DNA from: UBA1941 sp046329575
GTDB lineage: Bacteria > Bacteroidota > Bacteroidia > Chitinophagales > LD1
DNA: 64,000 nucleotides
Direction of reading: 5' to 3'
Assembly (NCBI GenBank): GCA_046329575.1
Contig: JAXLUJ010000002.1
Span: 248,001-312,000, forward strand
Shown here: positions 9,295-17,620 of the stretch, one piece after another
Layout: the number at the start of each line of letters is the position of its first letter
How positions within the stretch are numbered: the first letter of the stretch is position 1
Position numbers and translations under genes: made by a program
The notes under the pieces: model-generated
The model's input: only the letters and a program-made list of their open reading frames with translations
Databases searched by the model: none
What the model was told of the DNA's origin: nothing

Positions 9295-9405
9295 CATAAA
9301 GCCTTAGTCATTTTGAACAACATACACAGGTCCATTTGAATATTTCATCACCTTTTGAGGCAATGCTAGTCCTTGGCAAGTCTGAATTATTCATGCAACA
9401 ACGCC

Positions 9406-9440
9406 ATTACGAATTACGAGTTACGAGTTACGAGTTACGA
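9406..9440. repeat. Five tandem heptamers RTTACGA
   Basis: Units at 9406, 9413, 9420, 9427 and 9434 read ATTACGA, ATTACGA, GTTACGA, GTTACGA, GTTACGA. The same heptamer makes up the arms of the neighbouring foldbacks. Confidence 0.85.
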
Positions 9441-9491
9441 AACTACAATGGAAGAAGAAATATCCAATCTTGCATTCTTCATCCCATCCTC

Positions 9492-9574
9492 GTAATTCGT
9501 AATTTTTCATTCGTAATTTCTCCGCTGCGGCCTTGCGGGCTTACACTGCGATCACTACCGCGGTTAGCAAAAAT
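9492..9574. repeat. Direct repeat copy 2
   Basis: Second copy of the roughly 83-nt element at 9211-9294. Its left end also pairs with the heptamer array at 9405-9420, forming a second foldback. Confidence 0.75.
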
Positions 9575-9663
9575 AAGCAGCCATGCCAACAGCCAATCTA
9601 TTTGCGGTTAACACCCGGTTTATTCTTGCCAAAAATAAATTTCCCCAATCCGAAATTCCCGCT

Positions 9664-9671
9664 TACTTTTG
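9664..9671 (+). promoter_or_regulatory. Putative -7 box for kup
   Basis: TACTTTTG is a full match to TAnnTTTG. It lies 88 nt before the kup ATG, just past the repeat block. No TTG was found at 17-23 nt upstream. Confidence 0.4.
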
Positions 9672-9759
9672 TGCAACAAATCAAAAGCAGAGCGATTCTT
9701 CTAAAGAACTATGTGTCATATCATTTCTAAGCGCTGCTTCCATTTCTTAATTTATAATC

Positions 9760-11700
9760 ATGGCTGATAAGGAACACCTGCATGGTCTCAGCTCCGCAGG
9801 CGTATTAATCACTCTCGGAATTATTTTTGGCGACATCGGTACTTCTCCGATCTACGTGCTAAGTGCCATTATCAAAGGTCAGGCCCTCAATCGCGAGTTG
9901 ATCCTCGGTGGACTATCGTGCGTGATCTGGACGTTAATGATCATTACTACATTTAAGTATGTTCACTTAGCGCTCGATAACGATAACAAAGGCGAAGGTG
10001 GAATTTTTGCCCTTTATGCTTTGGTGCGTCGGTACAAAATCCAATGGACCATCTTCCCCGCTCTTATCGGTTGCGCCACACTTATTGCCGATGGTTTCAT
10101 TACACCTCCCATCTCAATTTCATCTGCTGTGGAGGGGCTTCGTCTCATCAATCCGAATATCACCACTGTAGTTCCTATAGTAATTTGTATCCTCATCGCG
10201 CTCTTCCTTTTCCAACAATTCGGTACGCGCGTAGTTGGCGGAATCTTTGGTCCGGTAATGACCGTTTGGTTCGTGATGATTGGGGTGTTAGGCGCACGGC
10301 AAATTGTTACTAACCCCGGAGTATTACAAGCCCTGAATCCGTATTGGGCATTACATCTGCTCACCAAATATCCCGGTGGTTTCTGGCTGCTAGGCGCCGT
10401 TTTTCTATGCACTACCGGAGGTGAAGCGCTGTATTCCGATTTGGGCCACTGTGGGAAAATGAATATTCGCGTGAGCTGGGCCTTTGTTTTACTCTGCCTG
10501 GTGTTGAGCTACTTCGGTCAATCTGCATATTTGCTGAATTGTGTAGATGGCCATTGTAAAGTGGGAACACCTTTCTACGACATCATGCCGGCCTGGTTTC
10601 TGCCAATTGGTGTAGCCATCGCCACTTTGGCAACAATTATTGCTTCGCAAGCCCTCATCACCGGATGTTTTACATTGGTGAACGAAGCTATGAAACTGCG
10701 CCTTTGGCCCAATCTGAAAGTGATTTACCCAACGCAGCATCAGGGTCAGATGTATATCCCTTTTATAAACTGGTTTTTGCTTTTAGGTTGTATAGCCGTT
10801 GTACTTATTTTTCAGGAATCATCCAGAATGGAAGCAGCCTACGGCCTGGCCATCATGCTGAACATGTTGATGACCACTACGCTGCTGGTGTATTTGTTTC
10901 ATGTACAGCGCAAACCATTGGCGCTCGTAATAGCTCTGGCCGTATTTCTTTATACGGTAGAAGGAGCTTTCTTTATTTCTAACCTTGAAAAATTTCCGCA
11001 TGGCGGCTGGTTTACCTTCCTGATCGCAATCATTTTGTTTGGCGCAATGTTCATTTTTTATCAGGCGCGCCTGTTGCGTAAAAAGCATACCGATTTTGTA
11101 GAAGTTAAGAATTTCGTGGAACCGCTCAAAGATCTGATGCGCGATGAAACCATTGCCAAGGAAGCAAATAATCTGGTGTATATGAGTATGGCCAATGACC
11201 GCAGCCATATTGATTCTAACATTGTGTATTCTATTTTCCGCAAACGCCCCAAACGCGCTGATATCTACTGGTTTGTTCACGTTGACATTACCAATGAGCC
11301 TTATGGCGCTTCCTATTCTGTTTCAACCATTATTCCGGGCCGTTGCTTTTTTGTGCGCCTCAGCTTCGGCTTTAAAGTGGAACACAAGGTGAACCTGATG
11401 TTCAACAAAGTGGTGGAAGATATGGTGCGTAAAGGCGAAGTGGATGAGGTGTCGCACTATCCTTCGCTGCGCAAGCATAACATGCCGGCTGATTTTAAAT
11501 TTATTCTATTGAATTCGCGGGTGGCCATTGATGATGCGCTCACGCCTTTCGAACAGTTTATTGTGAAAGGCTATCGCGTAATTAAATCTATAAGTCTTTC
11601 TGCTGCCGAAGATTTCGGTTTGGAAATTTCTAACGTAGAAGAGGAAATTGTTCCCATCCGCGTGAAAGGCTCAAAGGATATTCGTATCGAAAGGGTTTAA
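9760..11700 (+). CDS. kup: KUP-family potassium uptake protein
   Basis: 646 aa, the usual KUP/HAK length. It imports K+ across the inner membrane, probably by H+ symport. The N-terminal signature GIIFGDIGTSPIYVL, the segment GGEALYSDLGHCGK and about 12 transmembrane segments up to residue about 430 are present, followed by a hydrophilic C-terminal cytoplasmic domain. It stands alone behind the repeat block, with a long palindromic terminator downstream shared with convergent rplY. No kdp or trk genes are nearby. Confidence 0.96.
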   Translation: MADKEHLHGLSSAGVLITLGIIFGDIGTSPIYVLSAIIKGQALNRELILGGLSCVIWTLMIITTFKYVHLALDNDNKGEGGIFALYALVRRYKIQWTIFPALIGCATLIADGFITPPISISSAVEGLRLINPNITTVVPIVICILIALFLFQQFGTRVVGGIFGPVMTVWFVMIGVLGARQIVTNPGVLQALNPYWALHLLTKYPGGFWLLGAVFLCTTGGEALYSDLGHCGKMNIRVSWAFVLLCLVLSYFGQSAYLLNCVDGHCKVGTPFYDIMPAWFLPIGVAIATLATIIASQALITGCFTLVNEAMKLRLWPNLKVIYPTQHQGQMYIPFINWFLLLGCIAVVLIFQESSRMEAAYGLAIMLNMLMTTTLLVYLFHVQRKPLALVIALAVFLYTVEGAFFISNLEKFPHGGWFTFLIAIILFGAMFIFYQARLLRKKHTDFVEVKNFVEPLKDLMRDETIAKEANNLVYMSMANDRSHIDSNIVYSIFRKRPKRADIYWFVHVDITNEPYGASYSVSTIIPGRCFFVRLSFGFKVEHKVNLMFNKVVEDMVRKGEVDEVSHYPSLRKHNMPADFKFILLNSRVAIDDALTPFEQFIVKGYRVIKSISLSAAEDFGLEISNVEEEIVPIRVKGSKDIRIERV

Positions 11701-11850
11701 AGTGTAAAAATGTAAAATGCCTGGCAAATGTCAGGTATAGCCATGGAAGTTTTCAGATAGCATAAATAGGAATAACAGGCTTCGCACTTTCAAATATTCA
11801 ACGCATTCACGAATACACGGATACACGTATTCAAAGCAACCCAGCTACTG
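11701..11850. other. Short intergenic hairpins after kup
   Basis: No gene. CCTG-GCAAATGT-CAGG (about 11720-11735) and GAATAC(11811-11816)/GTATTC(11827-11832) are small inverted repeats, the latter within an ATACACG-rich tract that looks like degenerate repeat DNA. Confidence 0.4.
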
Positions 11851-11897
11851 CAATTCAAAAAAAAAGCAGCTCGTTAGAGCTGCTTTTTTTTGAATTG
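11851..11897. terminator. Bidirectional terminator, kup / rplY
   Basis: An almost perfect palindrome of about 47 nt. The GC core is GCAGCTC-GTTA-GAGCTGC (11866-11883), with an A9 tract on the left and a T8 tract on the right, extended by CAATTC/GAATTG. It gives a hairpin plus U-tract on both strands between the convergent genes. Confidence 0.92.
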
Positions 11898-11905
11898 CTG
11901 AAAGC

Positions 11906-12535
11906 TTATTTCTTCTTTTCAGCGGCTTTGGCCGGAGCCGCTGCGCCTGCTGCAGGTTTGGCTGCTGCTGCCGCTGCTGCTTCCTCTTTCACCGCGCGGG
12001 TAATTGCCAAACGGGCAATCGGAATGTTTGGCGAGTGCAGAATTTTTACTCCAGGTACGGAAAGTTCTTTCATACGCTTGATTGAACCGAAATCCATATC
12101 GCTTACGTCTATAGTAATCGTATTCGGAAGATCTTTAGGCAATGCGAAAATGGAAAGTTTGCGCATGGTTTGCTCCACTTTACCACCCATAGCTGCAGCC
12201 TTTGGGGTTCCGGTGAAGCGCAATGGCACTTCTACTCTTACCGGCTTGTCTTCCACCAACTCCTGAAAGTCGAGGTGTTTTACCATGTCGGTAATAGGAT
12301 CAAATTGCAATTCTTTCAAAATTGCTTTGTAGGTTTTGCCGTCAATTTCAATGGCAGCAAGTTTGAAATCAGGCGTATATACTATCGCCCGGAAACTGGC
12401 GTAAGGGGCGTAGAATTGTACGTTCTCCTTACCGCCATAAAGATTGCCAAGAACCATGCCTTGGGTGCGCAGATCTTTAGCGGCCTTCTTGCCGTTCGAT
12501 TTGCGGAGTTCAGCTTTGATGTGTACTGTTTCCAT
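11906..12535 (-). CDS. rplY: 50S ribosomal protein L25 (Ctc-type)
   Basis: 209 aa. L25/Ctc binds 5S rRNA in the large subunit's central protuberance. The N-terminal L25 barrel starts VHIKAELRKSNGKKAAKDLR and is followed by the TL5/Ctc C-terminal beta domain, then an Ala/Lys-rich tail (from about residue 180) common in Bacteroidota L25. A TAnnTTCG-like box lies 64 nt upstream, and the leader holds the palindrome TGCCATTGGCA, which might matter for control. prs is upstream on the same strand 94 nt away. Confidence 0.95.
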   Translation of the reverse strand: METVHIKAELRKSNGKKAAKDLRTQGMVLGNLYGGKENVQFYAPYASFRAIVYTPDFKLAAIEIDGKTYKAILKELQFDPITDMVKHLDFQELVEDKPVRVEVPLRFTGTPKAAAMGGKVEQTMRKLSIFALPKDLPNTITIDVSDMDFGSIKRMKELSVPGVKILHSPNIPIARLAITRAVKEEAAAAAAAKPAAGAAAPAKAAEKKK

Positions 12536-12598
12536 CTTTTACTTCGGTTTTTTTGATTAAATAAAAATTGATCTTCCTGCCAATGGCAAAAAGGGACG

Positions 12599-12606
12599 CG
12601 AATTTA
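12599..12606 (-). promoter_or_regulatory. Putative -7 box for rplY
   Basis: On the minus strand TAAATTCG, 7 of 8 to TAnnTTTG, predicting a leader of about 57 nt that contains the TGCCATTGGCA palindrome. Confidence 0.35.
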
Positions 12607-12629
12607 ATAAAAAAATGAAACGGAATGAA

Positions 12630-13571
12630 TTAAACGCTTGGGGTTAGAAACAAGTCGTTGATACTCATATGTTCATGCGTATTTCGTATGGCTGTTGCAA
12701 ACAATGGAGCCACCGTCAACTGCCGGATTTTGGAGCTTTCTTGTTTTAGAGGTAAAGTATCGGTTACTACCAATTCTTTCAATACCGACTTTTCAATGTT
12801 CTCATACGCCTTGCCGGAAAGAACAGGGTGCGTAATCAGCGCACGAACGCTTTTGGCGCCCCGCTTCATTAATAAATCAGCCGCATTGCATAACGTTCCG
12901 CCGGTATCAATCAAATCGTCAACAATCACCACATTTTTGTCTTCCACATTGCCGATGAGCGTCATTTCAGCAACCTCATTAGCGCGTTTGCGGTACTTGT
13001 CGCAAATCACCATTTCGGCCTGAAAAAATTGGGCATAAACCCTGGCCCGTTTTACAGAACCTACATCGGGCGCCGCAAAGCAAAGATCGGTAAGCGCCAG
13101 ATCTTTGATGTAAGGAATAAAAACAGCCGAACTGTTCAAGTGATCAACCGGAATATCAAAAAAGCCTTGTATTTGCCCGGCATGAAGATCCATGGTCATT
13201 ACACGGTTAATGCCCGCAGCACGCATCAAATTGGCTACCAGTTTGGCCGCAATGGCCACGCGCGGACGATCCTTGCGATCCTGACGAGCATATCCAAAAT
13301 AGGGAATAACTGCCGTGATATAATCAGCTGAAGCTCGCCTTGCGGCATCAACAATCAGCAATAGCTCCATAATCGTGTCGGCCGGTGCTGGTGTATTCTG
13401 AATAATGAAAACATAGGAGCCGCGGACCGATTCATTGATTTCAGGTTGCATTTCGCCATCGCTGAAGCGGTGAACTTGCATGTTGGTAAGTGGCTTGCCA
13501 TATTCTGCTGCAATCGATTCAGCAAGATAACGGGAACTGGAACCTGCTAATAGTTTGATATCGGTCACCAT
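12630..13571 (-). CDS. prs: Ribose-phosphate pyrophosphokinase (PRPP synthetase)
   Basis: 313 aa, class I length. It makes PRPP from ribose-5-phosphate and ATP for purine, pyrimidine, His, Trp and NAD synthesis. The Mg-binding loop MTMDLHAGQIQGFFDIPVDH and the PRPP-binding loop VVIVDDLIDTGGTL are intact, as is FGYARQDRKDRPR. It is followed by rplY, a pairing (prs with L25/Ctc) seen in many bacteria. A perfect TATATTTG box lies 29 nt upstream of the ATG. Confidence 0.97.
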   Translation of the reverse strand: MVTDIKLLAGSSSRYLAESIAAEYGKPLTNMQVHRFSDGEMQPEINESVRGSYVFIIQNTPAPADTIMELLLIVDAARRASADYITAVIPYFGYARQDRKDRPRVAIAAKLVANLMRAAGINRVMTMDLHAGQIQGFFDIPVDHLNSSAVFIPYIKDLALTDLCFAAPDVGSVKRARVYAQFFQAEMVICDKYRKRANEVAEMTLIGNVEDKNVVIVDDLIDTGGTLCNAADLLMKRGAKSVRALITHPVLSGKAYENIEKSVLKELVVTDTLPLKQESSKIRQLTVAPLFATAIRNTHEHMSINDLFLTPSV

Positions 13572-13600
13572 AGCTGCAAATACCCTGTTTTAAAGGTGCC

Positions 13601-13608
13601 CAAATATA
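13601..13608 (-). promoter_or_regulatory. Putative -7 box for prs
   Basis: Minus-strand TATATTTG, a full match to TAnnTTTG, predicting a leader of about 20-25 nt. No clear -33 TTG. Confidence 0.5.
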
Positions 13609-13697
13609 GGAAAGAATATGAGCATCGTTTTTTACAGTGCGTGATTAACACATCTATTTTTTATCTGGCGGAAATGTTCGCCAAAAAATAACGCCAT

Positions 13698-14084
13698 TTA
13701 ATCGTCCACATGCTCATCGTATTTCAAAATGAATCGTTTTAGTTTTTCAGCATCAATGTGGCAATCGGTCAGCGTTCCATCGCCAATTAGCTTGTGTAGC
13801 AAAAGTTTTCTGGTAAAAATATAAGAACGCGATGTGAAACTTAATCCTTGTTGCGGAAATACTACCTTGTTGTATAAACTTCCATAGCGGGTATTATGAA
13901 CGAACTTAAGGAAAATGATTTCGTTTCCCTGCAGGTCGAGCATAGAAACATTATTAGGATCACCATCCCGAAGTTGCAGACATTCTTTGTCGTCAACATA
14001 GATGCTCCTTTTTTTGATCTCAATTTTCTGAGCAAAACTGCTGCTCACCATCAGGGTAAACAAGAAAACCAGTAAATACCGCAA
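13698..14084 (-). CDS. Small secreted protein of unknown function
   Basis: 128 aa with a clear Sec signal peptide (RYLLVFLFTLMVSSSFAQ, cleavage after A-Q). Family not recognised. The mature part is mixed beta with an internal reading like a metal- or ligand-binding lead-in (YVDDKECLQLRDGDPNN), but no motif is diagnostic. The only in-frame start that preserves the signal peptide is TTG at 14084; no ATG or GTG lies upstream before non-coding sequence. The gene runs divergently from the peroxiredoxin with 72 nt between starts. Confidence 0.65.
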   Translation of the reverse strand: MRYLLVFLFTLMVSSSFAQKIEIKKRSIYVDDKECLQLRDGDPNNVSMLDLQGNEIIFLKFVHNTRYGSLYNKVVFPQQGLSFTSRSYIFTRKLLLHKLIGDGTLTDCHIDAEKLKRFILKYDEHVDD

Positions 14085-14094
14085 GGTCTTAAAT

Positions 14095-14122
14095 TTGGCA
14101 ATGAAGATAATTCCTATCTTCG
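14095..14122 (+). promoter_or_regulatory. Promoter of the peroxiredoxin gene
   Basis: TTG (14095-14097), 17-nt spacer, TATCTTCG (14115-14122), ATG at 14157. This fits the Bacteroidota TTG-N17-23-TAnnTTTG layout with one mismatch and gives a leader of about 27 nt. Confidence 0.6.
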
Positions 14123-14156
14123 CACCGCAAAATTTCTAAACAAAAAATATAAAGCA

Positions 14157-14789
14157 ATGGCAGTATTAGTAGGGAAGAAGGCCCCATCCTTCAAAGCAAG
14201 TGCAGTGATTAATGGCGAGGAAATCGTCGATAACTTTTCGCTTGATCAATATATCGGGAAGAAAAATGTGATATTCTTCTTCTATCCTAAAGATTTCACA
14301 TTCGTTTGTCCCACCGAATTGCACGCCTTTCAAGCCAAACTTGCCGAATTTGAAAAGCGCGACACCGTAGTAGTAGCTTGCAGCACCGATACCGAACAAA
14401 GTCACTGGGGCTGGTTACAATTGCCAAAAGATAAAGGCGGCATCGGCGGTGTAACTTATCCGATTGTTGCAGATACCAGCAAAACGATTTCGGCGAACTA
14501 CGATGTGCTGAACGGTAATTACTTTTACGATGAAAACGATCAAATGCAGGCTACTGCTGAACTCATCGCTTACCGCGGCCTGTTCCTGATTGATAAAAAC
14601 GGAATTGTACAACACCAATTGGTGAACAATTTACCGCTGGGCCGCAATATTGATGAAGCCTTGCGTATGGTAGATTCGTTAATCTTTTTTGAAACAAAAG
14701 GGGAAGTTTGTCCGGCTAACTGGAGCGCGGGTAAAGACGGTTTGAAAGATACCCATGACGGTGTGGCCAGTTACCTTGCCAAACACTAA
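14157..14789 (+). CDS. 2-Cys peroxiredoxin (AhpC/Prx1 type)
   Basis: 210 aa. Reduces H2O2 and organic peroxides in the cytoplasm. The peroxidatic Cys is in FTFVCPTELHAF and the resolving Cys in GEVCPANW, making it a typical 2-Cys Prx with the C-terminal arm. AhpF or a dedicated reductase is not adjacent, so thioredoxin is the likely reductant. It has its own promoter and is closed by a terminator at 14807-14833. Conserved Thr and Arg of the active site are in place. Confidence 0.95.
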   Translation: MAVLVGKKAPSFKASAVINGEEIVDNFSLDQYIGKKNVIFFFYPKDFTFVCPTELHAFQAKLAEFEKRDTVVVACSTDTEQSHWGWLQLPKDKGGIGGVTYPIVADTSKTISANYDVLNGNYFYDENDQMQATAELIAYRGLFLIDKNGIVQHQLVNNLPLGRNIDEALRMVDSLIFFETKGEVCPANWSAGKDGLKDTHDGVASYLAKH

Positions 14790-14806
14790 TCATTTCTTTA
14801 CGAAAT

Positions 14807-14833
14807 AAAAAAGGGCCGCTTAGGCCCTTTTTT
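14807..14833. terminator. Terminator between the peroxiredoxin and POT genes
   Basis: GGGCC-GCTTA-GGCCC (14813-14827) flanked by A6 on the left and T7 on the right, usable on both strands for the convergent genes. Confidence 0.85.
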
Positions 14834-14840
14834 ATTGCAA

Positions 14841-16202
14841 TTAATTATGCAGATCAACTGCCGGTGTTTCAACAGGAGCAGTATCTGATATTTTAAAAAT
14901 GTAAATGGCCGCATAGTACAGCACCATATTCACTACCATTATGCCGGTGAATAACCAAAAGTAATTAGCGCCTTTGTAATGACTGAAAAATCCGCCGGCC
15001 TGAATGTTATTGTTAATGTAGGTTACCAAAATATTACCCAGAAAAACGGTAAGGAAGAAGATTGCCATAATTGTGCTCTTCATGCTCTTGGGGGCCTGCG
15101 AAAACGCGTATTCCAATCCGGTAATTGACACCAGGATTTCTGAAATAGTAAGCAATACGTACGCTAGCAGTTGCCATCCGATGTTCAGGGTTACACCCGC
15201 ATCAATTTTCGATTGAATCCACGCTACCAGCGCAAATGCCAGCACCATTACAAAATAGCCCCAACCCATTTTCCTCAAGGCCGTAACGCGAATACCAAAT
15301 CGTTCCAACATAGGATAAACACCAAAAGTGAAAACCGGTATCATTACCAAAATCAGGAGTGCATTAACCACTTGAATTTGTTCCTGCAGCCAGTTGATGC
15401 CCATAAAATGTAAATCCATTTTGCCGGCCTGAATTACCCATTCACTTCCATTCTGATCGTACAAAGCCCAGAATAAGGGCACAAATGCAAAAACCAAAAT
15501 AACTTTCCATACCGATTGGAGTTGCTGTAAAAATGGGATATTGTCTTCGTGAAGGGTATCGGCAGGCAATTTGATCTTGTATTTGCTTCGCCCCATCCAA
15601 AATACCAACAGAGCCAAAAACATCAAAACCCCGGGAACACCGAATGCCAGAGGAGCGCCAAATCGCGAATGTTTCAATACAGGTGTTATCAGCATCGAAA
15701 AAAAGGCGCCTACATTAATGCCGAAATAAAAGATATCGTAAAGCTTCGCAATACCCGAATCGTTTTCATTGTCGAACTGATCGCCAACCATTACACTTAC
15801 ATTGGGTTTCACGCCACCCGAACCGATGGCAATCAGCATCAGGCCGGCAAAGAATAAACTATAGTTAGTGTCGAAGGCCGCCAAAAAGGCGTGGCCGGCA
15901 CAATACACTATCGAAAGCAATAATATGGTCTTGTAACGCCCCAGCCAGTAATCGGCAATCAGGCCGCCGGCAATAGAAAGCAGATAAACCAGCGCCGTAA
16001 ACAAATGTGTGATCTCATTGGAATGGGCTTCAGCAGTTTCGCTAAGCAAAGGATTATTGGAAGGATTGAAAAACTGCGTGATTAGAAAGGTTGATAAAAT
16101 GGCCTTCATGCCATAAAAACTGAATCGCTCTGCCGTTTCGGTAAGCACAATGTAGGGTGCGGCCTTCGGAAAACTTTTCAGCCGATCAATAAAAGATGCC
16201 AT
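14841..16202 (-). CDS. POT/PTR2-family proton-coupled peptide transporter
   Basis: 453 aa, about 12 transmembrane segments, MFS fold. Imports di- and tripeptides with H+. The N-terminal ETAERFSFYGMKAILS contains the POT E-x-x-E-R-F-x-Y-Y-G-like proton-coupling motif (here ERFSFYGM), and the PTR2 signature FYFGINVGAFFSML follows. The start at 16202 (MASFIDRLK) is preferred to a 15-codon extension that overlaps the divergent ceramidase region. The exact substrate is not inferable. Confidence 0.9.
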   Translation of the reverse strand: MASFIDRLKSFPKAAPYIVLTETAERFSFYGMKAILSTFLITQFFNPSNNPLLSETAEAHSNEITHLFTALVYLLSIAGGLIADYWLGRYKTILLLSIVYCAGHAFLAAFDTNYSLFFAGLMLIAIGSGGVKPNVSVMVGDQFDNENDSGIAKLYDIFYFGINVGAFFSMLITPVLKHSRFGAPLAFGVPGVLMFLALLVFWMGRSKYKIKLPADTLHEDNIPFLQQLQSVWKVILVFAFVPLFWALYDQNGSEWVIQAGKMDLHFMGINWLQEQIQVVNALLILVMIPVFTFGVYPMLERFGIRVTALRKMGWGYFVMVLAFALVAWIQSKIDAGVTLNIGWQLLAYVLLTISEILVSITGLEYAFSQAPKSMKSTIMAIFFLTVFLGNILVTYINNNIQAGGFFSHYKGANYFWLFTGIMVVNMVLYYAAIYIFKISDTAPVETPAVDLHN

Positions 16203-16285
16203 GGATCTTGTTTCCGCTAAAAATAGTATTTCGGCATAAAGGCGCAATACTTTTACCTTCTGCTAATAGTTCTGCAAATTGCGTT

Positions 16286-17620
16286 ATGCTGAAAAAGAAT
16301 GCAGCCTTCCTCACAGGGGCCATTTTGTATCTGCTCTCGATTCTCGGTTTTCTTTTCCTGAAACCTTTGAACTCGATGCCTTATCGCAATTGTAATTTCT
16401 ATAAAAAGGAAATGCAATGCATCAGCCAATTGCCAAAACAATTTTCATCAGAAGGTAAACTTTCAGCCGGATGGTTTAAGTGCAGCCTCGTGCCGCCGAT
16501 TACTACGCCCATTGCCATTGATGCCGACAGAGGAGGGAAGCACTGGCAACAAGTGCATGACACGGTTTATGCCAGAGCTTTTGTGTTCAGTAACGGCAAA
16601 CAAAAGACCGCTTTTGTGAGTTGCGAACTCTTGATTGTTCCACCTGTTGTTGTGCAAAAAGTAAACGCTAAACTGCGGCTTCATGGTTTTTCAGAGCAAA
16701 ATATTTTTTACACCGCAACGCACACCCACAGCAGCATAGGCGCATGGCATCCCTCACCGGTGGGCGAGATATTTGCCGGAAAGTATGATGAAAGGGTTCC
16801 TGAGTTTTTCGCTAATCAAATTGTGATTGCCATTTTGAATGCGGAGAAAGCTAAGGCTCCGGTGAAACTTTTTTACAAAGAAATTCCTACCGCCAATCTT
16901 GTATGCAATCGTTTAGTTGGGAAAGATGGGCGGGTTGATTCCACGCTTCGTATGGTTTTTCTGGAACATGAAAATGGTGAGTCAGCAGCAATTGTAAGCT
17001 TTGCTGCACATGCTACTTGTTTGCACAAAGGAACGATGGAAGTTTCAGGCGATTGGCCGAACACATTGATTACAAAAATGGAGGATCATAAAATAGTAAG
17101 CTTTGCTTGCTATGCGGCAGGCGCTGTGGGGTCGCATGGACCGGTGGAAGCCCGTAAGAATAAATGGGATGAAGTGCGCTACATGGCTGATGGTGTTTTT
17201 AGTGGTATTGAAAAGGCAAAACCGAATGCAGTACCAACTTCCGGATCATTAGGGATGTTACATGTGCCATTGTATTTGCGCGAATCATCGCTTCGGGTGA
17301 ATTCACATTTTGCACTGCGCAGTTGCTGGTTTGAAAAATTCTTTGGAAAGGAAAAGGTGTATATCAATGTATGGAACGTAGGTGGCATTCGCTTTATCGG
17401 TATGCCCTGTGATTTTTCGGGAGAATTAACTGCAAATCTTTTGAGTGGTATGTCCGGCCCCTGTGTAATTACTAGTTTTAACGGAGGTTATATAGGCTAC
17501 GTTACGGCCGACGAACGCTATGGTTTAAATACCTATGAAACCCGCACCATGGGATGGTTTGGACCATCTAACGGAAGCTATTTGGTAGAAGTGGCAAAAA
17601 AGATTTGCAGTACGCTATAA
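16286..17620 (+). CDS. Neutral/alkaline ceramidase-family protein
   Basis: 444 aa. Neutral ceramidases hydrolyse the amide bond of ceramide to sphingoid base plus fatty acid using one Zn. Matching elements are THTHS (His146/148), AAHATCLHKG (His242) with EVSGDWP, a GAVGSHGP loop whose Ser283 corresponds by position to the catalytic Ser, GELTANLL (Glu), and NGGYIGYVTADERY (Tyr). A hydrophobic segment at 7-26 suggests a membrane anchor or signal. It is about 200 aa shorter than the Pseudomonas enzyme and lacks its C-terminal domain. It starts at ATG 16286; a longer frame to 16196 is antisense to the POT gene. Its stop abuts the dehydratase stop. Confidence 0.82.
   Translation: MLKKNAAFLTGAILYLLSILGFLFLKPLNSMPYRNCNFYKKEMQCISQLPKQFSSEGKLSAGWFKCSLVPPITTPIAIDADRGGKHWQQVHDTVYARAFVFSNGKQKTAFVSCELLIVPPVVVQKVNAKLRLHGFSEQNIFYTATHTHSSIGAWHPSPVGEIFAGKYDERVPEFFANQIVIAILNAEKAKAPVKLFYKEIPTANLVCNRLVGKDGRVDSTLRMVFLEHENGESAAIVSFAAHATCLHKGTMEVSGDWPNTLITKMEDHKIVSFACYAAGAVGSHGPVEARKNKWDEVRYMADGVFSGIEKAKPNAVPTSGSLGMLHVPLYLRESSLRVNSHFALRSCWFEKFFGKEKVYINVWNVGGIRFIGMPCDFSGELTANLLSGMSGPCVITSFNGGYIGYVTADERYGLNTYETRTMGWFGPSNGSYLVEVAKKICSTL

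Larger units (their letters stand above)
9031..9759. repeat. Gene-free block of foldback, direct and tandem repeats
   Basis: This 729-nt intergenic region holds no plausible gene. It contains an inverted pair (9142-9169 against 9212-9239, about 25 of 28 matching), a heptamer tandem array (9406-9440) facing an inverted partner at 9490-9505, and a direct repeat of about 83 nt (9211-9294 and 9492-9574). The shared core includes GCTGCGGCCTTGCGGGCTT and ATCACTACCGCGGTTAGC. No transposase or target duplication was recognised. It looks like two insertions of a MITE- or REP-like non-autonomous element between guaA and kup. Confidence 0.7.

Noticed and set aside
9406..9440. CRISPR-like array
   Set aside because: Tandem heptamers without spacers; a CRISPR needs longer repeats separated by unique spacers and no cas gene is present.
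11895..12266. Plus-strand Ala-rich frame opposite rplY
   Set aside because: A mirror of the Ala/Lys-rich tail of L25; rplY on the minus strand has clear homology and its own promoter-like box.
13666..13683. Hairpin TGGCG ... CGCCA as a terminator for the 13698 gene
   Set aside because: The stem is only 5 pairs and no U tract follows it on the minus strand, so it does not meet the terminator pattern.
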